Of a DNA stretch of 64,000 nucleotides, positions 26,401-39,399 are shown one piece after another; position 1 is the first letter of the stretch; every line of letters begins with the position of its first letter. Location: contig OZ020254.1 of the NCBI GenBank assembly GCA_963971285.1, positions 992,001 to 1,056,000 of the forward strand. Reading direction: 5' to 3'. Both the position numbers and the translations under genes were made by a program. This stretch comes from Astropecten irregularis (Eukaryota; Echinodermata; Asteroidea; Paxillosida; Astropectinidae). The notes below the pieces were generated by a model. It worked only from the letters and a program-made list of their open reading frames with translations, had not been told where the DNA came from and did not search any database.

Positions 26401-29400
26401 TCGAAAGGGGGGAGAGTCCTTGTTTTTTACAGATCGTAGCTAGGCTACAATCTGTTGATGAAAAAAAAAACATACACAAAAAAATCGCCATCATGTCCGA
26501 CCTTAAAAGGAATCTGCCAAAAAGGGCCCTTTCTCAAATTGCAGAACAAAAAAAATAAACAACAAAAAACGTTGGGACGATAATTGACTGGAATTACACG
26601 AAAAGTAATCAAGTGTGACACGGGCTTGACGAGGTTCTAACCGACGCTGGCCAAAGGGACGAGAGGAAAAAAATAGCAAACGGTCAGACCGACCGGAGAA
26701 ACCTGTCCATTCCATTCTCCTCTTCAATTCAACATCCTCAATAAAGTCAACTTTGCATATACCGAATTCTTCTTCTCCTAGCCTGCGTACTACTACTACT
26801 ACTACTATACACTGGCTACTGGTTAATATAAATTACCCGCACCAGTATCACATGCCTCCGTGCAGGTGCTTCAAATATACACAGAGCCCTACAATGTACG
26901 ACAATGAGCCAGACCTAACGACCACTGATGTACTCAACATTTACGCATGATGAAAAAAACAACTACATAGTAATTGGACTTAATCATGTTTGTAAAGCAC
27001 TTTGAACCCAGAATCAATCATGAGCTCTGCAAAAGATTATAAGCCTAATCATGGAGCAAGGTCGCTCGGTAAAGGTTTTTCCCTCCACGTGAACACGTAC
27101 ATACATGTAGATGCATAGTGGTTTCCAATACTACATAGTTTAGGAGGCTGATTGATCCTTCTACAGACCGCGGATTTTATGACATCCATCTCTCAAACTA
27201 AAGATGCGCAATAATGTTTCGGTGAGGTTAGTCTTTATTACCACCGTGCACATCAGTGAAGTTTGAATAATAGAACATTGTACTTCAAGAGTCAGCCCAA
27301 CTCTCTGAAATGAGAATTCAACCTGAAACGGCTGGATTACTACACGCAGTACCTACGCTCTACCATCTAAGCTATTCAGCTTAGCGAATCTAGATAGAGA
27401 AAGAGTATGTCAGAATCTCAGAGTGTGTATATGGATACCATGTGAGTGTTTTACGGCGGGGGAATCTCCCCCCACAAAGCTGTTAAGCCAGTTGAGGCAA
27501 CCGGAGGGATCACACTTGAGCATGCCACAATTTCTGCATAATTCAATAACAAATAAGAAAAATCGGGACGGATCTGAAAACTTGACACAGTAATCAGGTC
27601 ACAAGCCAACCTCCTGATTTCAACAAAAAAATTACGCAACCAACCCATAAAAATGTGCATGCATTTATTATTACACCAATTTGTGCAGAGTGAACTGCAA
27701 AAACTTTTCAGTTTTAAAAACAGCTTGGTGTAAGGGGGGGGGGGGGTGGGGCGACACGTTCTTTAGCAGAATCTTTATCAAAGGCTAAACAAAGTGTCAA
27801 CATTTTTTTGACAGAGCCTATTTTGGAAATATGTTGTCATAACAGGTGTCTGTAACAGGTGGATGACAACACGAGATTTTACATCTCTCTAAAGTTTTCT
27901 TTATGTCGAGCGTTAACCACATAATACTAGTAATTACATGTACATAAAAATAACATTTGAAAAGAAGTAGAGCTGATCAATTTACTTAATAATTTTTGAG
28001 TTTGTGAAAATAATGTTGACGTCACGCAGGTCATTACCAATGCAACTTACAATGTGCTTTAATAAAGAGAATTCATCTTATCGTGTACTGTAATATTATG
28101 AGAATTCCGTCTTTACAACTGGCCCATGTGTACATTATGTATGTACAGTGTAATACTGTACTGTTCATGTGTTACTCTACAATACAGCAAAACTGCTAGT
28201 GCTACTGACCCACAACAAATGCCATTTATATATTAAAGCTATCACGATGCATTCTGTTTGATCGGGCTGTGACAGTTTGGTCCAATTTGTCATGACTTGT
28301 TTGCCCGATACGGGTCAGAGGCAGCATTTTTACAGTGCTTTGCATTCCCCCCCACCTCCCTCACTTTCCCCCTTCTCCTTTCTCTCTAATTCTACTGGAA
28401 AGGGGATTTAAGACAGAGGGGACGTCATCTTTAAAGGATGCTGACGGGAAATTTACTCTGGCGACTTCATGTTGGTCTCGGTGTCCAGAGTTCCACATTA
28501 CAATTCCTATTTATTCAAAAGGGCCTGTCAAATGCATATGTGGCAAAGCAAAGCTGACCGTGTAATGTACACGTGTACATTTGTATTCCCGGCCTTCGAA
28601 CAGCACAGAATGAACACGGTGAGGAACGTACAAGTAACTCGTTTCATTCAACACAAAATGAAGAAAAATAAAGTCGCTGAGAAATTTAGACTTGTCCCTT
28701 GCGATATCAAGCACGCTAGACCTGCACGTCATTTGATTTCGTGGAGGAATACATGTACATCATTTGATTATGAAAACACCCTACCCCGACCTCCATAAAT
28801 ACTCTGCAGTCTCCAGCAATATCACCCGGCGCCCTGATTTTTGGAATACCAATGGAATACCCATGAAGCAGGAACATACACGCAATACAACCTGGGGAAT
28901 GTTTTTCTCACGGTTTTTCTACTATTTTTCTACTATTTTGGATGAACAAATATATTTTTTCAAAATTATACACTTTTAATTTGCTACACAACATTTTCTA
29001 AATTACGAACATATGAGTGCAATGCTACAGCCCGCAACAAAAAAGAATAATTAATACAACCACAGGGTTAATTAATTGTTCAATTAATTTCTGAATTGGA
29101 ATCAGGACGCATCAGAAGTAATGAATGAAAATTCACAACAAAATATCACATGCTACCGTGAAAATAGAATGATATTAAAAAATCACTTTGGTGTCTTTTC
29201 CAACCTATATCGACATTCATCATTTTAATCCTTCTTTTCATTCTCCAAATAGAATACAAAAATTCAAAAGGAAAAAATAATAGACTCAACACAAGGATTA
29301 GGCTCTTTGTGTGCACCGTTAATGCGAGAATTTTCTATTTACATGTATAAGCGTTATCTCAACCCAGTGTGAATGGCATAACCAGCTGCGCGTTTACATT

Positions 29401-29827
29401 ACAATCTTGTGCATTAAGCCCCCTCCCCCCTATCCCAACCCACCTGACACTGAATTTGCTAATTGTCCAATTAATAAGCTGTTTTCATGAACATATGGTT
29501 CAATTATAGCCACAAGGAAACCAAAGATTCCCCATCCAATCAAAATGATTATTTAAAAAAAAAAAAAATGAGAAAAACACACAAATTAGAAAACCAAATT
29601 TAAAGTACAGGAGCCTGTACTTGTATACGTTTACGTGTGTGTGTGTGTTTGCAGGGCCGTGTTGTAATTGGTGAACAAGGCGTGAAAAGGTGTGTTCCTT
29701 TTTCTGGAGGCAGTCAGGGCCAACCGATGTATGTCGTCGTCATGTTAAAGTGAACATGGCTTCAAAACAAGGTTGAATGGATCAGTCCAACAAGATCAAA
29801 TAGCCATGCATACATGTAGCAACATGT
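23488..29827. other. No gene seen
   Basis: 6.3 kb of AT-rich sequence with scattered homopolymers (T run at 24251, G run at 27736), an ACT-repeat at 26789-26808 and TG repeats at 29635-29650. I checked splice-flanked open stretches at 24001-24080 (minus) and 26150-26235 (plus), and neither is convincing. It may be intron of the minus-strand gene. Confidence 0.4.
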
Positions 29828-29985
29828 CCAGGGTCCATTTCACAAAGCCCTACGATCGATCGTTACTCAAGTTACGAAGGGAAGATCTAACTCGAGTTAG
29901 GAAGGATAAAGCATCGTATCCTACGAAGGGTTGCAATGCATTATAAGTCCTACGATTTATAAGTTACGATGAGTTTGACCTCCGG
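29828..29985 (+). mobile_element. Palindromic MITE, CCCTACGATCGATCGTTACT family
   Basis: Shares the left end (CCAGGGTCCATTTCACAAAG, then CCCTACGATCGATCGTTACT), the middle 'gcatcgtatcctac' and the right arm 'cctacgatttataagttac' with the elements at 60786 and 63105. The arms are partly self-complementary (CTACGATC...GATTTATAAGTTACGATG). Confidence 0.75.
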
Positions 29986-31841
29986 TACCATGTACTGTAC
30001 ACTGTAGGATGATTTTAATCGATGACTTTATCAATTTTGATATGAGATGAAAGCATGGTGCTGGGTTTATCAAGGATGCAGTCCCACTTGGTCCCCTTGG
30101 CCTTGACCACTACTGACGGGCAAGATGGACAATCCAAGTTCTCACAGACATCCCTTCCATTCAAATTGTTCACATGCTGGTCTAACCTTTGACGGAGCGT
30201 ATCATACAGTCTATGCCATTTGTGTCGGATCTTTGTACACTTTTGGCACAGAGCTCCAGCCCCACCCTGCCAAGCCCTGTCTTACCCCGCCTAACATTGT
30301 CCCGCCTCGTCCCACTCCAACCATGCACTTTACATCTCAAAATCTGCTCTACATGTACATTACCACTGTCATGACAAAAACTCCCTAATTGCCAGACCCG
30401 CACAGCAAATAACCTCATTTCCTCCTTCAAATCTCCCCTCCCCCTCTCTCCTTCTGGTGCATGGATTATAGGCTTGGCCGCAGCCACCTGCGCAGGTACC
30501 GTAGGCCAGACTACTATGAAATTGCATTCTTGACTGTGGGGCTTGACCCACATGCAGACACAGCTACAGCAGCAACAGCAGCATAAAGGAGGGAGGGCTT
30601 ATGGCACAATAAGCCGGTGAGTGGCTATCCATCAACCATCATTAGCAGTAACCTCGCTCAACGACAGGCTTTAATCCAACGAAAGAACAGAGAAGTTAAC
30701 ACACAAAAAAGAGAACGACTTCAGCAAGCCGCACTTTCATTACACTGACAAACCCTACACCCCTCTCCTCCCACCCCCCTATCCCTCTTTAAAGAGCAGT
30801 TTTCATCAAATCCATGTGATATTTTTGTAGAATTGTGTCAGTCGGAAGAATGCCACTGGTGCGGTTAACGCCAAAGTCGATCTGGTCAACATGCCGTGCC
30901 AACGCACAGTGCATGTACGAGCCAGAATTTAAATGCCCAAATTTGACACGCTATTTTCAGGATGCAGACCAAATATTTACCTTGCCATGCCTTTCCACGT
31001 AAACTACAGGCGAGTAAGGGCATATGCAAAAGACAAGCAAACAGCCCTTGAGTTAAAACCTTGCTGACATACACAATGAAAGCAAAGTGGACAATTGGCT
31101 ATTTTTTGGTTCTTGTTTTGATTTATGCAAATTACTAATTACGATAGTGCAGGATTTTTTTCATACAAACATTAAAAATGACTCATCTCCTTCAGGCATG
31201 TGCTGTGTACATTTCATGGCTGGGTTTTTTTCTTTTACGATTCCTCTCCCCAAATCAAACAAACTACAGTAGGTCACTAAAATGCCTCCTCCCATTCAAT
31301 AAAAATGCTAAAAAAAATTAACATAAAACTGGGATAACGATTCAATGCATTAGAACAAAAAATAAGGGCCAGATGCAAAATTCTGCAGACGAGGAAAAAC
31401 ACATAGATCTATGCAAAAAAAATTAAAATTAATAAAAAATTGCGTGTCCTGATACAAAACCGTACAATTTTTCACTAAATTTCATTTTCAGTTATGCTGC
31501 TCTTTTTTTAAATTATTCTTTTTTTTTCTTTTACTGTTTTTGCAATTTATTCAAATCTCACATCTGTGCATGGTGGGCAAACTTGCATGCAAACATCTGC
31601 GTCATTTCATCAATCCAATCTCAAATTTGGTTCCTTAAATTTTCTTTTTTTCTATCGTCACATCGATTTGTCGGCAGAATGGTGCGCATCACATAACGTC
31701 ACAAAAGGGCGATAAACTCATCTGACTTTTTACACTGATCTAACGACAGACAGTGTAATTAGTCTAGAATAATAATACGCTGTACAAAATGTACAATGAG
31801 GTCCCATTTTCCCTCAATTACATTCATAAAGGGTTTTTTTT
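29986..31841. other. No gene seen
   Basis: A moderately GC-rich stretch at 30240-30560 carries a minus-strand frame of 123 codons (30553-30182) with no recognisable domain. The rest is AT-rich. Nothing here is supported as a gene. Confidence 0.4.
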
Positions 31842-32173
31842 TCAAAGGTACATTAATATCATACTTTGGTTTTTAAAAACACTTTTCTTTTCTTTTTTAA
31901 ATATTAAGGAAGATACAGCAACAGTCATCTGTGAAATTTTCAGTCTCATACAATGGCCACTTTTTGAGAAAACAGTGAAAAACGCCCACAGTATGTATGT
32001 CTTGTCACCGTTATTTTCGATCTTTGGATAAATCCAGTATTTCAGGCAGAAACATTTTAACGGTATGTTTCTACCATTACCATCTTTGTACCCTGTAAGC
32101 TATACATGGACTGTAAGTAGATACGTGAAGATTTCTGTTTCGGTATGCTACCAAAGTATGATACTACCTTTAA
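31842..32173 (+). mobile_element. TTAA-type MITE, family 2
   Basis: The left end (AAAGGTACATTAATATCATACTTTGG, slightly rearranged) is matched inverted by the right end CCAAAGTATGATACTACCT followed by TTAA. The interior shares 'gatacagcaacagtcatctgtg', 'ttttgagaaaacagtgaaaa' and 'aacggtatgtttctacca' with the copies at 52589 and 56086. Confidence 0.8.
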
Positions 32174-32547
32174 TGTATTACAAAGAAAAAACCTCCTTGA
32201 ACATATTTCCAGGTATTTATCTTTGTAGCCCAGATGGATGTACTGTTCATGCAGACGTGCGCAGGTAACCAAATAACCCTGAGGACATCAAGCATTCCCG
32301 TCAAGTATCATTTCATTTCTGCACGTCATGCTGCCCATATCATTATATTTATTGATTTATGAGTTGAAATTTCAAAATAATTCAGCCCCGGTTTGCAGAC
32401 GCAAAACTAATTGGAGGAACTTCTGGGGGAAAACGGAAGAAAACAAAACGCTCCAATGGAGTTGATCAGTTTTCCGATTGAAAATGAAGGGGCGAGTTGT
32501 TTTTTCCCAATTTTCTCTTGTTTTAAAGGTTGAGAGAGACCTTCACA

Positions 32548-32918
32548 TTAAAGGTACAGTACAGGATTGGTAACATACACGTACCCAAACAGAAATGTTC
32601 ATAGATTTACCTATAACATTCAGGATATTAAGGTGGTGCTGGTAGAAACAAACCATTCAAATACTTCTGCCTGAAATGGTGTATTTATCCAGAAATTAGT
32701 CAAACAAAGACCGAAAACAGTTTTGATCTCAAGGTAAGATCAAAACCATTCTTTATGTTTTGTAAGACAAATTGAGTCAGGTTTTTTCGCTATTTTCTCG
32801 TGACTCAGATGTCCAATTGAGCTCAAATTTCCAGAGGATTATTATGTCATACATGTTGGATAAGACAACGTGTCAGTGCTGTTCTGTGACCTTTACCAAT
32901 CATGTATTATACCTTTAA
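32548..32918 (-). mobile_element. TTAA-flanked MITE, family 1
   Basis: TTAA at both ends, with terminal repeats AGGTACAGTACAGGATTGG and its inverted partner CCAATCATGTATTATACCT. The interior is the family-1 body in reverse orientation. It shares orientation and sequence with the copy at 13927. Confidence 0.88.
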
Positions 32919-35057
32919 ACCATATTATATGATCAAAAGTATGGTTGAAATTTATATGAAAATAGGGGTCTAACATAACTTCACAATCATCTCTAAATTT
33001 ACACTGCCAAAAACACAGCAACATACATTCCTGCACTCTGCTTTTAGGTAGAAAAAATAATTAGGAAGAGCACTCTACTGATGAAGCCCAGAACTCACAC
33101 TTTACAATGGCAATCGGAGTCAATTGCCTATACACCCTCGGGTCATTGCCTAGGTGCCCTTTGAAAACCCACCTCTAGTTGGACATTTTTTTTTTTACCT
33201 AATGGAAATACATGCTACTTTTGCCCACGAGGTATTCGGCTACAATTCGAAAATTTACAGTCCTTATTCAACGAGCATTGATAAAAAATACCCAGGGTGT
33301 CGAAAAATTCAATTTGCGACATCTAGGCATCTTGCAGATTGAAAGAGGGTCATTCTCTTGGAGTTGCCAAACAGGGAGCACCCAAAACAGCTAACAGTGT
33401 CGTCCAAAAGACGTTCAGACTCACCTTCTGGCTACACAACCTTCAATACAAGTAAATAACTGCTGCAAACTGTAGCATTTAAAAAAGAACACCTTCATTC
33501 CATTCCTCACTACTGTACATTCATCTGCCTGGGACTGGGAATGAACCCTCGGCACTGGCAGTTCACTGCCAGTGCCGTTGTCAAATTTCAGCTTGTGAGA
33601 GAAAAAAAAAACACAACAGAAACAACTTTAACCTTTTCATTCATATGCCCTCTTTTCCTTCCTCAAGTCTTTGCCCAGTTGACCCGTGCAGTATAAATTC
33701 ACTGATGACAACTTTAGGATTTGCTGCTGTTCACTTCCAAGTAAAGGATATTTATTGATTACACCACAGGCTGAGTAGAATATCCCACAGCAAAATAGAT
33801 CTACATACCATGTATGTTCATAAATAATTATGCAGTTATGTACAAGTATGTACACATCATTTCCAGTTTAAAGTGACACCAACGTCACTCCAGTTTACAG
33901 AAAATTACTGACCAGTAAAGCTCTGAGCTCCCTCTCCAAACTCCAAACCCCCCTCCTCATAAACACCCCTCCCACTTCACACACATACAAAAAGAACAAC
34001 ATGTATAATTACAGATTAATCCAGTTACACGTTTCGCAGATTGCACAAAATTTTAGATTTTTCCCAATTCCTGAAACAATTTCAAACCCTATAAAGAAAA
34101 ATGGGCACAGTTTAAATCCCCTCTTCACCACCATTATAAAATCCGGGATATACAAAAATGGGAAACCTGGTGAAATTTCATACATCTTTTGAAAAAAAAA
34201 AGAAAATTGTGGATTACAATAAATAACCTCCTCCTCGCCAAATTTATGTACATCCGAAAATTGCTAACCGCTAAGGAGCAACCTCATCTCATCTTGCCCA
34301 GTAAATTTGGCCTCCCCTCGTGTGCCTACTGAAATACAGACCATGTGCTTTATGCACGCATTCACCGTTAAACATGAACCCCGGGCAAATGCGGGGATAC
34401 TCCGCCGCTTTATATGGTTTTAACATATGCTGCTTTTACAAATTCCAAATTATTAGATTTTCATGAAGGTATCACAATATGTTATTTAACACCCTGGAGG
34501 GCCTATCGCTTTTCCCGCAGGGACTGGCAAGCGTGTTCTACAGGAACTGCCGATGCCTTGCAACACATTTGAAACAACAAAACAAAAAAGAAAACGAGGA
34601 AAAAATTGGCGGGGAGAAAAAAAGAAAAGAGGACAGTGACATTGTAATTCTTGTGATAATAGCTTTGGGATGATCTAATACAGACAGCGAGCCGCCCTAG
34701 AGCTACGGGCGCTGTTTGTTTGTTCTCAACCATTTGCATTATTGAAACTGCCAGGCATGATGGCTGAGTTTGGGCAAGCGGTGTGCACAGCTGCTGCCCA
34801 ATTGGCAACATGTGGCCGGGATAGTATTAATAAAATCATGCAACATACACATCAACTGGACGGGACCGGCCAACAGAGGGCGGCAGAACCAATTCCTGGT
34901 ACTTAACATACCCTCTGCAGAACAGACTCGGATAGACCAGAAGTGTACAGTGAGAGTTTTATCATGGAGATGAAATACATGTATATTCTAGGACAGTTTT
35001 AATGCTAACATTTTGTATACACCTATCCTACAGCGCAAACCAAGGAGGTAGGAAACA
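32919..35057. other. No gene seen
   Basis: AT-rich sequence without a supported feature. A minus-strand string reading VNWAKT at about 33670-33687 recalls the residues after RRM1 in TIAR, but it has no acceptor and a stop directly follows. Confidence 0.4.
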
Positions 35058-35247
35058 CCCGCCATTACTGCAGTGTCCCCGCCCGTATTTTGTCCGGCAA
35101 CAAAAGAATGTCTGCTGCACTTTATACTGCAGGGTGTACATCCCCTAAATCATGGGACATACATCCTGCAATTATAGGGTGTGGGGGAGTGTAAATTGCT
35201 TTGTTGTCGGACAAAAGGCAAATGGGGACACCGCAGTAATGGCAGAC
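35058..35247. mobile_element. Foldback element, GCCATTACTGCAGTGTCCCC arms
   Basis: The left arm GCCATTACTGCAGTGTCCCC is matched inverted by the right arm GGGGACACCGCAGTAATGGC. Further in, ttttgtccggcaacaaa pairs with tttgttgtcggacaaaa. The arms total about 50 bp each. The interior is AT-rich with no gene. Confidence 0.8.
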
Positions 35248-35431
35248 AGTATATCGTGCTGTCAGATCGGTCTATACAAAATCCAATAGGCTGACTATCC
35301 ATATAAAGGAAGTGATGCACTCAATTAAAACAATTTTGTTTCGTTTAAGAAGTTAACAAACATTCTAGGCTTGTAAAACCTTCTAAATGTTGACTCAAAC
35401 AAAAATATACGGCTGCAATGATCTTGAGGAC
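35248..35431. other. No gene seen
   Basis: A short AT-rich gap between two repeats. Confidence 0.4.
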
Positions 35432-35606
35432 ACACCCAAGCCTGGATTTTAACGGAGGCCATGGAGGGCAATGCCTTCGTTGCCCTGGTTCTTGGCCTTG
35501 GTGTTCCTTCAAATGTTTCCATAGACATGATTTTCCAATGGAAAGTGCCCCTTGCAATGGAAAAGTGGCCTTGCCCTTTTCAGAACCCAATTTAAGGCCT
35601 GCACAC
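35432..35606 (-). repeat. Dispersed repeat, copy 1 (with 40330-40500)
   Basis: Nearly colinear with 40330-40500: 'ctggttcttggccttggt', 'ttcaaatgtttccatagaca', 'gattttccaatgga', 'ccttgcaatggaaaagtggc' and 'aaggcctgcac' are shared in order. Read on the minus strand, both copies give a peptide containing GKATFPLQG, but neither has an intact frame through the unit. It may be a fragment of an older element. Confidence 0.7.
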
Positions 35607-37087
35607 CTCTGACATGGCTTCAATGTCTTGGGTCGTATTCCCCACAAATACTCCAGAATTTATGAGAATCTCAACTTCCATGTACCTCGCATGTAAACGG
35701 TGCAATGCATTTCAATCAAGGAGGCAAACGGAGGCCCAATTTTATTTTCAAAGACACTGGACCCACACAACACTATTCAAAAAGGCATCAATTGTCGGAT
35801 GCTACAAAAAAGAATAGGACGTCATTCAAAGCCTAAGTAAATCATCATCTTTTTCCTCGAGTGTCACTCCACAAATCAAATGACACCATTACAAAAATAT
35901 TATTTCAAGATTTCTCCCAATAAGAGCTAGAATAATATTGGTTTTTCTTTTCGCTTATGAAACCCACAAAATCCCTTATGTAATTCTACCACACTTTATA
36001 GCAAATGTGACATGACTTGGTTACTAAATCTAAAGCACGGCCGCAGATTTTCACAAGTCATCAGGATCGATGTCAAGATAAGATTGCAAATCTCCGCACC
36101 CCCCCCCCCCCCCCCCCCACTGCACAACCGGTAACGTGAGCGACCTCTAAGAAACTATCATGAATTATTCAAACTTTGTATAAAAAACACCAAAACTACT
36201 TAAATGAATATTCATGGCACCATCGACGGGCATCGTCTTCAAGATTTCTTGTCGTTGTTGCAAATGTGTAAATTAGTTCTTCAGAAGTGTTCATTGCCGG
36301 TTGTTCAATATTGAACAAGTGCAGGATTTTTGCACACGAGCCAAATGACGTAATATTTCAAACTAAAAGCCGTCCGGTTCAAAAGCTGTAAATCCCTAAA
36401 AATCACTCAAAATTTCTTCAGACTATAAGCTAGGAAGATGTTTATGGCTGTTACTCAACTCATAGAATGCAACTGATTTTTTAAAACATTAAAATGCATC
36501 ATTGTAGCTCTTACCAAGTGCCAAAAGTTTTTACATTTCAAACTTGGTGGGTTTTTTTTCGAGCATGTCAGCCATTCAGGACACATTTATAAAACGAGCG
36601 GCAATGCTGTGTGCGTGGTTCATTGCAAGGACATCATTTTTCTCCAGGGGTACCTTCGTGACATTTCTTTGTGTAGTGTGAAATGGATGGCAAAAGGAAA
36701 TGAACTTGGGTGACACAGTTACCGTCTCCTCGCATTTACTTTATTTGCCTCACTGCCGAGCAGAGTCAAAAATAATTTCCGCCGAGCAAGAACAGGAGGG
36801 GAAGGAAAAAAATGACAGACCTCATAACAAACAAGGGGGTGGATGACATTCAAGCCTGGGACTAGTTGGGACTCGACACGGCACACGCTACGTGACTGTG
36901 CATCACAGTCCATGAATGCGTAACTGCAACTGAACATTAATCGTGGCTTCTGAGTACACGAAAGCTCGGGGTATTTTAAACTTAAAAGCTAAATGTTTTC
37001 CCTCCCTTGTACCCCGAGCATTGTTTTCGCAGGACAAACACGGCACTACTCGCTGCTGGAAAAAACATAATGATGGAAGGCTTACTG
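35607..37087. other. No gene seen; C20 run
   Basis: Contains an uninterrupted run of 20 C at 36099-36118. Otherwise AT-rich with no supported feature. Confidence 0.45.
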
Positions 37088-38846
37088 CAGGGTTTCCCCT
37101 TAACTTTTTTTTTCACTAGCCATCCGGACCAGTTATGTAGACTTTTCACTAGCCCGCCAGCATTTTCACTGGTCCGCACCCCCGCCCCATTTCTAAAGTA
37201 ATTTTTGGTCTTAATAATTAATAACATCTTGCATACGGTGCTTATATTGTTTAACTGGTAGGCCTAATAAGTGATGAGATTAATATAATTATTTAAATCA
37301 AACAATATTACCAAGTAGGTGCTTACCAGCTGAAAATAGGTTGTTTTATTCACAGTCCGAGAGACAGAAATAGTACAAAACAATATTACAGTCTACTTTA
37401 CCTCTTTCTCTAACTAACAGGTATCCAAGCTAAATTGTGTGCTTAGTTCAAATGAAGAAGAGTGACAGGTGGAAGGTTGAAGCTTAAGTAATTTATAAAT
37501 CAACTGAAAGAATGTTTACAATGTTTGCCTCAAAAACATAGGCTGCTGGTCTGAAATTCGTTGATGAAAGTTTATTCTAAAAAAAACACACAGCACTGTT
37601 CAACAATCTGACGTTTTTTTTCCTTGTCGTCCTCTTCACCACTCTCACTCCCACTATGGGCAAACACTACTACTAGTAGTAGTACTATAAACTTCAAAAT
37701 GAGAAACACATTTTGAATCAAAATACAAATTTGGCATTTTTATAGCTAAAAAAAAAATACTTTGGGTAGGCCCCTAAACCAGGCTCATTACGGATAATGA
37801 GCCTGCATGGCTAGACATATTCTAAATTTCACAGAAAAAAATCAAAAGAGAAAATTACATTCATTACAAAAGTGATGACCGATGACAATGATAAAAGTAA
37901 ATCCTAGCTTTTAAGAGCGAAAATCAATCAATAACAGATGAACAGAACGTGAACATTTTCCGTGCAACGCGGCACACAACGTAGAAAGCGTGCCCGCGCC
38001 GCGCGAACTGTTGACCGGCCGCACGAAGCATCGGCCCCACGGCCGCGCCAATACACGTACGGCCCATTGCCGTAAGGTAAATTCTCGTAGCGGCAAGATT
38101 AGCGTCAAAAGTTTCAATCACAAACTCAACTTTACGTAAGAATTTGTACCTCGTATTTTCCCAAAGTTCTTATTTCATGTAGATGTACGAGAAATCTTCG
38201 AAAATGAAGCTTGAAAACAGCAAGCTCATTCAAAATGCCGTATTTTTTTAAAAGAATTTCGTCGAAACTTCGACGACGAATGAGACTGACGTACGGTCTA
38301 GCTAGTTGGAATGGAAAATCGACGGATTTGAGCATGGTGCTCTAGGGAAGAAACGGTTTTAAATGGATCGAGTCGAGAGGGAGACGCGTAACCAGATTTG
38401 TGTCCAGACCACGTGCGCAGACCGTATGCAGCAAAAGTAGGTCTCTTGCATTGCAGATTGTATGCAGCAAAAGTAGGTCTCTTTCAGTACACGTGTACAT
38501 GTATGCATAAAGGCCGGGATGAATTATTCTGCTCGATGTGATTAGTACATGTATTACGCATGTCGATTCAAGTCTCCTCGCGTCGTAAACTTTACAGGTC
38601 TCGCGTAATCATCGGAAAGTCTTGAAGTTAGAATCGGAAATAGAAGTATTTTTTATTGTTTCCAGATTATTTCTGTAGTAAATATTTACTGTACAGTAAA
38701 AAATGTCAACGTGGCGTGGCGCGATTTTCATGTGGTCGGCATTTTGCTTTACTAGACAGTCGGGCCACCCAGCTGACGGGTTTGACTAGCCCGCCGCGGT
38801 TTTTACTAGAATTTGTCTAGCGGACCAGCATTAAGGTCGAACCCTG
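37088..38846. mobile_element. Non-autonomous DNA transposon, 1.76 kb, 7-bp target duplication
   Basis: The element begins CAGGGTTTCCCCTTAA and ends TTAAGGTCGAACCCTG, an imperfect inverted match. Internal strings CTAGCC and GGTCCG-type repeats follow at both ends. It is flanked by a perfect direct repeat CTTACTG at 37081-37087 and 38847-38853, the signature of insertion. No transposase-length frame is present. A GC-rich core at about 37960-38060 gives only 65-68 codon frames. A 25-bp string 'gtatgcagcaaaagtaggtctctt' is tandemly duplicated at 38428-38482. The ends resemble the smaller element at 46977-47174. I cannot assign the superfamily: hAT elements have 8-bp duplications, and here only 7 match. 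Confidence 0.85.
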
Positions 38847-38853
38847 CTTACTG

Positions 38854-39300
38854 GTTCACGTTTTTTGTAGGTCTTCTTCTTCATCTTTGGGTATTTTTAA
38901 TAGAGAATCGTTCGTTGCCTCATTGGAAACCACGGGAAGTCACAAAGTTCCTGACCCACAGGGCATACTGTATTAAGATTTTCAGCGTGGCAGAGTTGAA
39001 TGCATACGACCAACGAAGTATGGCCTCTGCCTAAAGGCAGCAATGACGTGGATTTGGCTACAGTGGGTCCGTGCACGCTCGAACGAGGGCGCTGTTTGCT
39101 AGTGCTCGGACTAGACAGCAGCAGATAGCACAGTTATCAGGCAGAGATAATCAGACACATAAACCTGTTTACAAACAAGCCGGTGTAAACAAATCTTGGA
39201 TTACAAAAACAACACGTCATTCTCATACAAGTTGCTTGCATTCAACACCCCATCACCACGGTGATTCCTGACGTGGAAAGAACAAAAAGATGAAACTTAC
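38854..39300. other. TIAL1: Intron 4 start; no other feature seen
   Basis: Sequence just downstream (minus sense) of TIAR exon 4. It begins with the consensus donor gtaagt and shows no further coding block. Confidence 0.5.
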
Positions 39301-39399
39301 CTTATCGAATAACCTCCTGCCATTCATTAAGATCTTGGCAGCGTGTGCCGCTTTGTGGTCTCCAAACTCAACAAAGCAGTAAGGGTCATTTGATCCATG
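39301..39399 (-). CDS. TIAL1: TIA-1/TIAR RNA-binding protein, exon 4 (end of RRM1)
   Basis: This 33-codon exon encodes the second half of the first RNA-recognition motif, beginning HGSNDPYCFVEF and ending NGRRLFDK. The string DPYCFVEF is the RNP1 motif in the form seen in TIA-1 and TIAR (human: NDPYCFVEF), and its aromatic residues contact RNA. The boundary after CKM-x(2)-E and before the residues ahead of NDPYCF agrees with the family. The acceptor is strong (cttcccttttacag) and the donor is AAG|gtaagt, both in phase 0. The next family segment (consensus VKVNWA and then RRM2) was searched for on the minus strand down to position 1 and not found. The gene therefore either continues outside the window through a very long intron, or carries diverged small exons. 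TIA-1/TIAR proteins bind U-rich RNA, regulate alternative splicing in the nucleus and repress translation in stress granules. Confidence 0.9.

Noticed and set aside
30182-30553. 123-codon minus-strand frame
   Set aside because: No domain, no splice context, and an overlapping frame on the other strand. A GC-richer patch explains its length.
30979-31002. 23-bp minus-strand stretch between tgtag and gtaaat
   Set aside because: Same reason as the 22.5 kb stretch, and its phase does not continue any known exon.
33670-33687. Minus-strand VNWAKT, recalling the VNWA segment after RRM1 in TIAR
   Set aside because: No acceptor site precedes it and a stop codon directly follows, so a chance match is likely.
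37911-38121. Minus-strand frames of 65-68 codons in a GC-rich block
   Set aside because: They lie inside the 1.76 kb non-autonomous element, have no recognisable domain, and overlap in different frames.
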